Positions 1 to 5,346 of a DNA stretch of 5,346 bases are shown one piece after another. A program made the translations under genes and the position numbers. This stretch comes from Bacteroidota bacterium. GTDB taxonomy: Bacteria > Bacteroidota > Bacteroidia > Cytophagales > Cyclobacteriaceae. Each line of letters starts with the position of its first letter. The stretch's first letter is position 1. Under the pieces are notes generated by a model. That model searched no databases, was not told the origin of the DNA, and worked only from the letters and a program-made list of their open reading frames with translations. The stretch is taken from assembly GCA_003242315.1 (NCBI GenBank), contig QGUY01000269.1:1-5346 (forward strand). Direction: 5' to 3'.

Positions 1-28
1 TTATTATTCTTTTTTTTGTTCCCTTCAT
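1..28 (-). CDS. possible start of a further leftward gene, cut by the window edge
   Basis: On the minus strand an ATG at 28-26 opens a frame reading M-K-G-T-K-K-R-I-I that stays open to the window edge. It begins 33 nt after the stop of the delta' gene, on the same strand. A short basic, lysine-rich start followed by isoleucines is compatible with a cytoplasmic protein, but nine residues identify no family. There is no Shine-Dalgarno sequence, which is usual for this genome. An overlapping mini-frame (ATG-CTA-TGA, 33-25) ends inside the proposed start codon. The stretch could equally be A-rich non-coding DNA, so confidence is low. Confidence 0.3.
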
Positions 29-61
29 AGCATTAAGTTTAGTTCCACGGACGACAACTTC

Positions 62-1204
62 CTACACAGTAGCTGTCCGTCCCTGGCGCAGTGCGCCGGA
101 TATACCGAGGGACAAATCGAGATAGATCATCTTGGCACTGCCGTTTCGTTCCAGGTGCAGCAGGCCATCGTTAAGCAGATCGTATGCTGTTTGCACGACG
201 TTCAGACTGGTGAGAGGTGCAAATCGCCGGACGAAATCGAGATGTGCAGGCTGTGCACGTTGAATGTCGTGCGCCCCGTAAAGTTCAAGCAACGTCTCAC
301 GCATCATGCTCATGGCAAATGACAGTCGGTTGCGTTGCCGCACTTTATCGAGTAAGTGGAAATTGTCCGCCATGGCGACCAGGGCTCCTACATCACCGTT
401 CGCGCAAGCTTCCATCCATTGAATGAATTCGTCGAAATGATCTTCATCCTCACCTGCGGTAAGGCGGATAGCTTGGGCCAGGTTGCCATCTGCAAGCAAC
501 GCCAGTCGCTTTGCCGCTGCCTCGTCAAGCTGGTGGTGTTCCTTGAGATAATTAGTTATAGCCTCATCATCCAGCAGGGGTACCGGTAGTATCTGCGTGC
601 GGGAAAGTATTGTCGGCAACAGTTGATCGGCCGCGTAGGAAACAAGGATGAAGTATGTTTGTGGTGGCGGTTCTTCCAGGATCTTGAGGATTCCGTTGGC
701 CGCGTTGACGTGGAGGAGTTCCGGCTGCCACAGAATCATAACCTTGTAGCGGCTTTCGAACGCTTTCAGTGAAAGCGTTTTTACAATGTGCCTGCTTTCG
801 CTTGTCGGAATGAGAAGGTTCTTTTTGTCTTCACCTTCCGCCACCACCGTGGCCCAATCATTGGGAACGCCAAACAGCGATTCCGTTAAAAACGATCGCC
901 ACAGCTTAAGCGTAGAGTTGCGCTGGTCGTCATCCACGTCCTTATCAGTCTTGATCAGCGGCACGACGAAGTGTGTGTCGGGGTGGATGTACTTCATGCT
1001 CTTCACACAAGCAGGACAAACTCCGCAGGCATCGTCACCACGTTGTTCGCAGTGAATGTATGCGGCAGTGGCAAGTGCAAGGGGCAGGGCCAGTGAGCCT
1101 TCTGCGCCGGCGAACAACTGAGCATGAGCGAGGTGGTCGTTGCGGATTGCATCGACCAGCAGTCGTGATGTGTCGCGAAGACCCGGTATCTGAGAGAACT
1201 TCAT
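62..1204 (-). CDS. holB: DNA polymerase III subunit delta' (clamp-loader subunit)
   Basis: This 380-residue protein is the delta' subunit of the clamp-loader complex, which opens the sliding clamp and places it on primed DNA during chromosome replication. The AAA+ fold is recognisable. A degenerate P-loop region lies around residues 31-40 (no GxxxxGK[ST], as expected for delta'). A four-cysteine zinc module (C52, C60, C63, C66) is followed by an HPD at 74-76. The family block NAANGILKILEEPP (167-180) precedes TILSRTQ (198-204), which is equivalent to the SRC/sensor-1 motif of clamp loaders. It is somewhat longer than E. coli delta' (about 334 residues), mainly because of an acidic and polar insertion at about residues 85-140. 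The start is only 7 nt after the GlmU-like stop, so the two are probably cotranscribed. It has no Shine-Dalgarno sequence. A DnaX (tau/gamma) paralogue is unlikely because the Walker A lysine is missing. Confidence 0.92.
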   Translation of the reverse strand: MKFSQIPGLRDTSRLLVDAIRNDHLAHAQLFAGAEGSLALPLALATAAYIHCEQRGDDACGVCPACVKSMKYIHPDTHFVVPLIKTDKDVDDDQRNSTLKLWRSFLTESLFGVPNDWATVVAEGEDKKNLLIPTSESRHIVKTLSLKAFESRYKVMILWQPELLHVNAANGILKILEEPPPQTYFILVSYAADQLLPTILSRTQILPVPLLDDEAITNYLKEHHQLDEAAAKRLALLADGNLAQAIRLTAGEDEDHFDEFIQWMEACANGDVGALVAMADNFHLLDKVRQRNRLSFAMSMMRETLLELYGAHDIQRAQPAHLDFVRRFAPLTSLNVVQTAYDLLNDGLLHLERNGSAKMIYLDLSLGISGALRQGRTATV

Positions 1205-1211
1205 CGCTGAA

Positions 1212-2414
1212 TCAGGTAAGATGGGTTGCCGGTGATTCCCACGTGCGCTGCGGCGCAGTCAGTTCATAGACGCGCGTCAGCAATTCAATGTCTTCAGCCT
1301 GTGGCTGCACGTTTCTCCTCCCCATTACCCGCTTCATAGTCTCGATCGCTTTTTCAATTTTGTAAGTGGTCAGTTGGTGGGTGCCTCCCCACGAAAAGGA
1401 CGGAATATAGTTACGCACGAAGCCTTCTCCAAATATGTTGGCGAAGACGTCGACAACGGTGCCTGTGTTAAACATCGTGTTGATCGCACACTTGCTGTGG
1501 TCGCCCATCATGAGTCCACAGAATTGCAGCCCTGTATCCTGGAAGTCGCGCGTGGCATGACTCCAGAGTCTCACTGTCTCGTAGTTGTTCTTGAGATTGG
1601 AAGTGTTGGAGTCTGCCCCAATGTTACACCACTCGCCGACGACGGAACACCCGAGGTATCCGTCGTGGGATTTGTTGCTGTAGCCATAGAGTACTGCGGC
1701 CGCGACTTCGCCGCCGACTTTGCAGTACGGCCCAATCGTCGTGTCGCCCCGAATCTTTGCACCGACGTTTACTTCGGAATATTCACAAAGGGCGAAGGCA
1801 CCCCGAACGATGGCGCCTTCGTGGATGGTGGAATTGCGGCCAAGATATACCGGGCCACGCTCGGCGTTGATGATTGCTGCTCTCACGGTGACGCCTTCCT
1901 CAACAAACAAGTTGTCGGCGCCGTAGACGGCAGTGTGTGGGTCGTTTATCGTATGTGATTTGCGGCCTCGTGTTATCACCGGGATATCCACGGCAATCTG
2001 GGCCGCATTCTCCTCAAAGATCTTCCAGGGTTTACCAATAAGCACAAAAGGGTTGTCGTACGAAATCGTTCGCGCGCATGGCAACACGGGCCATGCGGTG
2101 CTCGTCGTTCTCGATGCGAGAATGGTATCACCGGCGATGAGGGTCTCTTCAGGGCCCAGTTGATTGATCGCGCGCATCAATTCATCATCCGGACACAACG
2201 CGCCGTTGATGAGGAGGTTATCCGAATCGGCGCGGAGGGGAAACTTGTGTTGCAGGTAAGCTTCAGTCAGGAATGAACAGGGTACGCCGAGTCGGGCGCT
2301 CCACTTTTGGTCGATGGTCATGATACCAACCCGGAGGTTGCCGGTTGGGCGGGTCATCGTAAAAGGAAACAATTCAACACGGAGAAGGGGGTCGTCAAAA
2401 AGTATAAGATTCAT
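1212..2414 (-). CDS. GlmU-like sugar nucleotidyltransferase / hexapeptide acyltransferase, Bacteroidota type
   Basis: This 400-residue protein belongs to the GlmU-related family typical of Bacteroidota (I recall it as the alternative GlmU family, TIGR03991). Canonical GlmU makes UDP-GlcNAc from glucosamine-1-phosphate for peptidoglycan and LPS. The N-terminal part (about 1-165) is a divergent nucleotidyltransferase domain. It opens with the family signature LFPFTMTRPTGNLRVGI (15-31) instead of the usual LAAGxGTRM loop. The C-terminal part (about 166-335) is a left-handed beta-helix of hexapeptide repeats, for example VYLGRNSTIHEGAIVRG (189-205) and IRGDTTIGPYCKVGG (221-235). It carries the SHDGYLG (249-255) and NIGADSNTSNLKNNY (264-278) blocks, which correspond to the acetyltransferase region of GlmU. 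The start is firm because the conserved signature begins within 15 residues of it. It is the first gene of a probable unit with the delta' gene. The exact sugar substrate is inferred from the family, not seen. Confidence 0.85.
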   Translation of the reverse strand: MNLILFDDPLLRVELFPFTMTRPTGNLRVGIMTIDQKWSARLGVPCSFLTEAYLQHKFPLRADSDNLLINGALCPDDELMRAINQLGPEETLIAGDTILASRTTSTAWPVLPCARTISYDNPFVLIGKPWKIFEENAAQIAVDIPVITRGRKSHTINDPHTAVYGADNLFVEEGVTVRAAIINAERGPVYLGRNSTIHEGAIVRGAFALCEYSEVNVGAKIRGDTTIGPYCKVGGEVAAAVLYGYSNKSHDGYLGCSVVGEWCNIGADSNTSNLKNNYETVRLWSHATRDFQDTGLQFCGLMMGDHSKCAINTMFNTGTVVDVFANIFGEGFVRNYIPSFSWGGTHQLTTYKIEKAIETMKRVMGRRNVQPQAEDIELLTRVYELTAPQRTWESPATHLT

Positions 2415-2418
2415 TCAG

Positions 2419-2448
2419 CAAAATTAGGATAAGGTGTGTAACACACAA
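2419..2448 (-). promoter_or_regulatory. promoter candidate of Bacteroidota type for the GlmU-like gene
   Basis: Read on the minus strand, TTG (2448-2446) and TAATTTTG (2426-2419) are separated by exactly 19 bases. This fits the Bacteroidota -33/-7 consensus (TTTG, about 19-20 bases, TAnnTTTG). The last base of the -7 box is only 4 nt before the ATG at 2414, so transcription would start at or within a base or two of the start codon. It lies directly downstream of the L31 terminator, so the GlmU-like gene needs its own promoter here. No alternative box was seen between the terminator and the gene. Confidence 0.6.
2434..2446. repeat. perfect inverted repeat inside the promoter spacer
   Basis: GTGTGT and ACACAC flank a single central base, giving a 6+1+6 perfect palindrome. 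It falls entirely between the -33 and -7 elements of the GlmU-like promoter candidate, touching the -33 TTG by one base. A site here could be an operator bound by a dimeric repressor. The simple alternating composition means it could also be chance low-complexity sequence. No regulator is encoded in the window. Confidence 0.35.
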
Positions 2449-2453
2449 GGCAG

Positions 2454-2489
2454 GGTGAGAATCAGAGTGAGTGTGAGTGCGAGAGGGAG
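2454..2489. repeat. short purine-rich low-complexity tract
   Basis: The plus strand is almost all G, A and T here, with repeated GAGTGAGTGTGAGTG-like units and then a GAGAGGGAGA run. The minus strand is the matching CT/CA-rich stretch between the L31 terminator and the GlmU-like promoter. It is a spacer with no coding signal of its own. Confidence 0.4.
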
Positions 2490-2522
2490 AAAAATAAAAA
2501 AAGCCTCCCCGGAGGAAGGCTT
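2490..2522 (-). terminator. intrinsic terminator of the L31 gene
   Basis: On the minus strand a 9-bp stem forms between AAGCCTTCC (2522-2514) and GGGAGGCTT (2509-2501), with one G-U wobble and the four-base loop TCCG (2513-2510). It is followed directly by a U-rich tract interrupted by a single A (down to 2490). The wobble becomes a C-A mismatch on the plus strand, and no T-run follows on that side. The terminator therefore points leftward, 23 nt beyond the L31 stop codon. It separates L31 from the GlmU-like/delta' unit. Confidence 0.88.
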
Positions 2523-2544
2523 GTGTATGCCGTAGAACGGAACG

Positions 2545-2799
2545 TCAGTTCGTTGTCTTCCTGCCGTACTTCCGCTGGAACTTCTCGACGCGGCCAGCCG
2601 TGTCGACGAAGATCTTCTTGCCAGTGAAGAACGGATGCGATGCAGAACTTACTTCCACCTTGATGAGGGGATACTCCTTGCCGTCTTCCCACTTGATCGT
2701 TTCCTTGGAAGTCAGCGTCGACCTCGTCAGTATCTTGAAATCACTGGAGGTATCATGGAAGACCACTTCCCTGTACTCCGGATGAATGTCTTTCTTCAT
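2545..2799 (-). CDS. rpmE2: 50S ribosomal protein L31, type B (zinc-independent)
   Basis: This 84-residue protein of the large ribosomal subunit is recognised by its MKKDIHPEYREVVFHDTSS start and by the SHPFFTGKKIFVDTAGRVEKF block (about 54-74), both typical of L31. It contains no cysteine, so the CxxC zinc-binding pairs of the type A form are absent. Together with its length above the roughly 70 residues of type A, this marks it as type B. In many bacteria type B L31 replaces the zinc-binding form when zinc is scarce. In many Bacteroidota it is the main form. No second L31 is in the window, so which applies here is unknown. It is monocistronic, with its own promoter candidate upstream and a strong terminator downstream. 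The start lacks a Shine-Dalgarno sequence and is preceded by an A-rich stretch. Confidence 0.97.
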   Translation of the reverse strand: MKKDIHPEYREVVFHDTSSDFKILTRSTLTSKETIKWEDGKEYPLIKVEVSSASHPFFTGKKIFVDTAGRVEKFQRKYGRKTTN

Positions 2800-2828
2800 T
2801 TTTGTACTTTGCGAGTGAAAAAGGACTG

Positions 2829-2859
2829 CAAAGATAATTACATTGGCGGGATAAGCAAA
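2829..2859 (-). promoter_or_regulatory. promoter candidate of Bacteroidota type for the L31 gene
   Basis: On the minus strand TTTG (2859-2856) and TATCTTTG (2836-2829) are exactly 19 bases apart, a full match to the Bacteroidota -33/-7 consensus. Transcription would begin about 4-7 nt further on, near 2822-2825, giving a leader of roughly 25 nt that is A/T-rich just before the ATG. Strong promoter matches are expected for a ribosomal protein gene. Confidence 0.75.
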
Positions 2860-2871
2860 GTGGGTTTTCCT

Positions 2872-2879
2872 TATTTTTG
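2872..2879 (+). promoter_or_regulatory. -7 box candidate for the outer-membrane barrel gene
   Basis: TATTTTTG matches the TAnnTTTG -7 consensus of Bacteroidota and lies 47 nt before the barrel start codon. The nearest upstream TTG (2843-2845) is 26 bases away, longer than the usual spacing, so this promoter looks weaker than the other two or may need an activator. A T-rich run can also match by chance. Confidence 0.4.
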
Positions 2880-2926
2880 ACTGCTGGTGCCGGTCTGGCA
2901 GCCCGTCCGCACGCTATGCTAACCTA

Positions 2927-4615
2927 ATGAAAATGAGGTATTTCGGATTTTTTCTGGCCGGCATCTCAACTATCGCTTTGGGCCAAAGCAACTACGCCCC
3001 CCTGAACGACGATTACTACCACCGGCTGGACCGCTACGAGATCCGCGCGGGGCGCGTGTTTGACGAGATTTTTACAGCAGCAAAGCCATACAAGCGTTCC
3101 GATATCGTCCACTTCCTGGATACGGTTGAATCGTTAAGCCTATTCGAATCCCAGGCAGACGCCTTCAACAATGAATATTTCCGCAACGACAACTGGGAGT
3201 GGGCGCGCCCCGAAACTAACGACAGCCGGAAGCCGTGGTTCAATACATTTTATAAGAAGAAGTCTGACCTCTTCTACGTGGATGAGCCGGATTTTGACCT
3301 GCACGTCAATCCGGTTCTTTTTGTGGGTGCGGGCACGGACTCGCAGCTCGACGAACCGATATTCTATAACACGCGTGGCGTTGAGGTTCGCGGCATGGTA
3401 GACCGAAAGGTGGGCTTCTATACTTACTTCACGGATAACCAGGCGCGGCTCCCGTCTTATGTGCAGGAATACCAGTCGCAATACTGGGTTATCCCGCACG
3501 AAGGTTTCTGGAAATCCTATGGAAACGGAGGCGTAGACTTCCTGCAGGCCAGAGGCTACATCACCTTTGACGCCACAAAACATATCAATGTTCAGTTCGG
3601 CTACGACCGCTTCTTCTACGGAAATGGCGTGCGTTCTTTGATTTTGTCGGATTTTCCGCCACCGGCTTTCTTTCTCAAGGGTGCTGTCAAGGTCTGGAAG
3701 CTTAATTATGTCTTCTCGCTAAGCCAGGTGAAAGCTGAGGCAGGGGGAAGTGAAAACGGCAGCAGCAGCAATTTCATGGGCTATGCAAACAAGTTCACGG
3801 CCTTCCATCACCTCAGCCTTAACATCGGTCGTAAGGTTAACATCGGCTTATTCGAATCCATTGTCTTTTCTTCCGATGATGTCATGGGCACCGGCGAATT
3901 TGAATTCGCCTATCTTAATCCCATCATCTTCTTCCGCGCGATTGAGCAACAGAATGGCAGCAGCGACAACGTACTCCTGGGACTGGACTTCAAGGTGAAT
4001 GCGATTCGTGACTTTTCCGTTTATGGTCAGTTCGTGCTCGACGAGTTTCTCCTCGAAAACCTTCGCGAGGGATCAGGCTGGTGGGCGAATAAGTGGGGCT
4101 TGCAACTGGGCGTGAAGTACATCGACGCATTGGGAATCAGCAACCTGGATTTGCAGCTGGAAGGCAACCTGATCCGGCCCTACGCGTATTCCCACAATAC
4201 ACCGTTCGGAAGTTATACCAGTTTCCTTCAACCCATGGCTCATCCCCTCGGTGCAAACCTGAAGGAAGTGATCGGAATTGCACGCTACCAGCCGCTGCCC
4301 CGTCTCACGCTGAAAGGTGTGGCTTCGATAACGCATGTGGGCCGCGACGACGTGGGTGAAAACTGGGGCGGCGATATCCTTAAACTCAACAACACGAGAG
4401 AAAGAGAGTTTGGTAACGAAATTGCGCAGGGAAATCTCAACAAAATTTACTATCTCAGCTTTACAGCATCGTGGATGGCGCGACACAATCTGTTCATCGA
4501 TGGACAGTTGGTGGGCCGCAGAAGCAAGAGCATGCTGGCTGCGTACGACAGTGAAGCTTACATCGCGACCCTCGCGCTGCGATGGAATTTGCCTCAGCGC
4601 GATTACCATTTTTAG
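2927..4615 (+). CDS. outer-membrane beta-barrel protein of the Wzi (capsule assembly) / RemB (gliding) type
   Basis: This 562-residue protein is predicted to be exported and inserted in the outer membrane. A signal peptide fits residues 1-19, with a hydrophobic core FGFFLAGISTIAL and cleavage after A-L-G before Q20. The rest alternates polar and hydrophobic residues rich in Tyr, Phe, Trp and Gly, as in beta-strands, and ends in a terminal phenylalanine, usual for barrels. Blocks I recall from Wzi/RemB-like proteins of Bacteroidota are YDRFFYGNGVRSLILSDF (226-243), FHHLSLNIGRKVNIGLFES (293-311), YLNPIIFFRAIEQQ (329-342) and AHPLGANLKEVIGIARYQP (438-456). Wzi anchors capsule at the surface, whereas RemB contributes to gliding in Flavobacterium. 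Which role applies cannot be read here. ATG 2927 is taken as the start, and M3 (2933) is a possible alternative. No Shine-Dalgarno sequence is seen. The ABC exporter gene follows after 3 nt, suggesting an operon. Confidence 0.8.
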   Translation: MKMRYFGFFLAGISTIALGQSNYAPLNDDYYHRLDRYEIRAGRVFDEIFTAAKPYKRSDIVHFLDTVESLSLFESQADAFNNEYFRNDNWEWARPETNDSRKPWFNTFYKKKSDLFYVDEPDFDLHVNPVLFVGAGTDSQLDEPIFYNTRGVEVRGMVDRKVGFYTYFTDNQARLPSYVQEYQSQYWVIPHEGFWKSYGNGGVDFLQARGYITFDATKHINVQFGYDRFFYGNGVRSLILSDFPPPAFFLKGAVKVWKLNYVFSLSQVKAEAGGSENGSSSNFMGYANKFTAFHHLSLNIGRKVNIGLFESIVFSSDDVMGTGEFEFAYLNPIIFFRAIEQQNGSSDNVLLGLDFKVNAIRDFSVYGQFVLDEFLLENLREGSGWWANKWGLQLGVKYIDALGISNLDLQLEGNLIRPYAYSHNTPFGSYTSFLQPMAHPLGANLKEVIGIARYQPLPRLTLKGVASITHVGRDDVGENWGGDILKLNNTREREFGNEIAQGNLNKIYYLSFTASWMARHNLFIDGQLVGRRSKSMLAAYDSEAYIATLALRWNLPQRDYHF

Positions 4616-4618
4616 ACT

Positions 4619-5346
4619 ATGAACGCTTACCTGAGAATCTTCCGGTATTCGCCCCATCTGGTCTCGAAGTTTGTCCAGTTCTTCGTGTTCTCACTGTTGG
4701 GTATAGTCTTCAGTGTGCTGAACTTGTCGCTGGTGATTCCCATGCTGAGCGTGCTGTTTGACCAGCACCAGGCGGATACGGCTCCACCCATGCCTGAATT
4801 TTCACTCTCGGTGGACTACATCACCGGAATGTTCAATCATTACTTCTTGTCCATCATCATCACGTATGGCAGACTGGAAGCGTTGTTGTTCGTCTGTCTT
4901 GCGATTGTCATGAGCATCATGCTCGCCAATACATTCCGATACATGGAGCGCATGGTGGCGTCGCGCCTTAAGGTAGACGTGGTTAGAAACCTCCGGATGG
5001 ACATTTATCGCAACATTACGCGCCTGCACATTGGGTATTTCAATGATCAGCGAAAAGGTGATTTGATATCGCGTTTCACCAACGACGTGGCTGAGGTTGA
5101 GAATGCCGTGATGAACAGCCTCAAATTTGTTCTCAAGGAGCCCATTACCATTATCATCTACTTTGCCGTGTTGTTTTTCATATCGGTTAAGCTGACGCTC
5201 TTTACCTTGCTCGTGCTTCCGATAACCGGGGGAGTAGTGGCCGAAATCATTAAGCGACTCAAGCGGCGTGCCCAGGAAAGCCAGGAGTCGCTTGGCCGCA
5301 TTGTCGACATACTGGATGAAACGTTTAGCGGAATGCGCGTCATCAA
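4619..5346 (+). CDS. ABC exporter, MsbA-like, N-terminal membrane part (cut by the window edge)
   Basis: The frame from ATG 4619 is open for 242 codons to the edge. It is the transmembrane half of a type IV (MsbA-like) ABC exporter, which uses ATP hydrolysis to move lipids, glycolipids, peptides or drugs across the inner membrane. Hydrophobic segments lie at about 18-47, 86-105 and 174-208, the last probably two helices with a short turn. Between the first two is a 40-residue polar loop. The hallmark after the second helix is present: IGYFNDQRKGDLISRFTNDV (138-157), equivalent to SFFDxxxxGxLxSRxxxD in MsbA. The later EIIKRLKRRAQESQESLGRIVDILDE stretch (from 209) is the usual intracellular helix. 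The nucleotide-binding domain (Walker A, signature, Walker B) would lie beyond the edge. The start lies 3 nt after the barrel stop, without its own promoter or Shine-Dalgarno sequence, so it is probably cotranscribed. The substrate is unknown. Confidence 0.9.
   Translation, partial: MNAYLRIFRYSPHLVSKFVQFFVFSLLGIVFSVLNLSLVIPMLSVLFDQHQADTAPPMPEFSLSVDYITGMFNHYFLSIIITYGRLEALLFVCLAIVMSIMLANTFRYMERMVASRLKVDVVRNLRMDIYRNITRLHIGYFNDQRKGDLISRFTNDVAEVENAVMNSLKFVLKEPITIIIYFAVLFFISVKLTLFTLLVLPITGGVVAEIIKRLKRRAQESQESLGRIVDILDETFSGMRVI

Noticed and set aside
1..20. T-rich run as a possible terminator for the delta' gene
   Set aside because: For leftward transcription this run is read as A-rich RNA, and no stem precedes it. 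The delta' gene has no visible terminator in the window.
1374..1958. Open plus-strand frame of 194 codons
   Set aside because: It lies wholly antisense to the GlmU-like gene, has no recognisable protein family and no promoter. It is a shadow of a GC-balanced coding strand.
2462..2692. Minus-strand frame of 76 codons overlapping L31 and its terminator
   Set aside because: It is out of frame within the L31 gene and runs through the terminator and the low-complexity tract. No family is recognised and L31 is certain.
2883..2902. Weak hairpin (GCTG/CAGC, or TGCC/GGCA) in the barrel-gene leader
   Set aside because: Only 4 bp in either pairing and no attached regulatory motif. Not enough to call a riboswitch or attenuator.
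3140..3583. Open minus-strand frame of 147 codons
   Set aside because: It is antisense to the well-supported barrel gene and contains no family motif.
3763..3972. Two similar GGCAGCAGC stretches (about 3760 and 3957) as a possible repeat
   Set aside because: They encode short N-G-S-S loops in the barrel protein, are under 15 bases and are not tandem. They are explained by codon use.
4073..4657. Open minus-strand frame of 194 codons
   Set aside because: It is antisense to the end of the barrel gene and the exporter start. The composition (many H, R, Q, S) is typical of a reverse-complement shadow, and no domain is visible.
4802..5029. Minus-strand frame of 75 codons
   Set aside because: It is antisense to the exporter gene, whose transmembrane pattern and motif are clear on the plus strand.

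Overview
The window looks like ordinary chromosome from a member of the Bacteroidota, most likely a Cytophagales-type organism. The grounds are a Bacteroidota-specific GlmU-like protein, a Wzi/RemB-type outer-membrane barrel of the kind found in gliding or capsulated Bacteroidota, start codons without Shine-Dalgarno sequences, and promoter candidates of the Bacteroidota form (TTG or TTTG, 19 bases, TAnnTTTG). The genus is not determinable by eye. I see no RNA genes, insertion sequences, CRISPR arrays or phage genes.

The left half (1-2799) is transcribed leftward. A type B, zinc-free ribosomal protein L31 gene (2545-2799) has its own promoter and a strong intrinsic terminator (2490-2522). Behind the terminator a second promoter candidate (2419-2448) serves a two-gene unit: the GlmU-like sugar nucleotidyltransferase/acyltransferase (1212-2414), then 7 nt later the DNA polymerase III delta' subunit (62-1204). 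The first 28 bases may hold the start of a further leftward gene.

The right half (2900-5346) is transcribed rightward from a 127-bp divergent intergenic region. It encodes a secreted outer-membrane beta-barrel of the Wzi (capsule assembly)/RemB (gliding) type (2927-4615). Only 3 nt later comes the N-terminal 242 residues of an MsbA-like ABC exporter (4619 to the window edge). This pair probably forms an operon for envelope glycan or lipid export, though the substrate cannot be read from the sequence.

I did not find a convincing novel system. The items most worth a second look are regulatory: a near-leaderless start for the GlmU-like gene with a perfect palindrome inside its promoter spacer, the packed divergent promoters of L31 and the barrel gene, and the barrel-exporter pairing. 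The divergent nucleotidyltransferase domain of the GlmU-like protein is also of interest.
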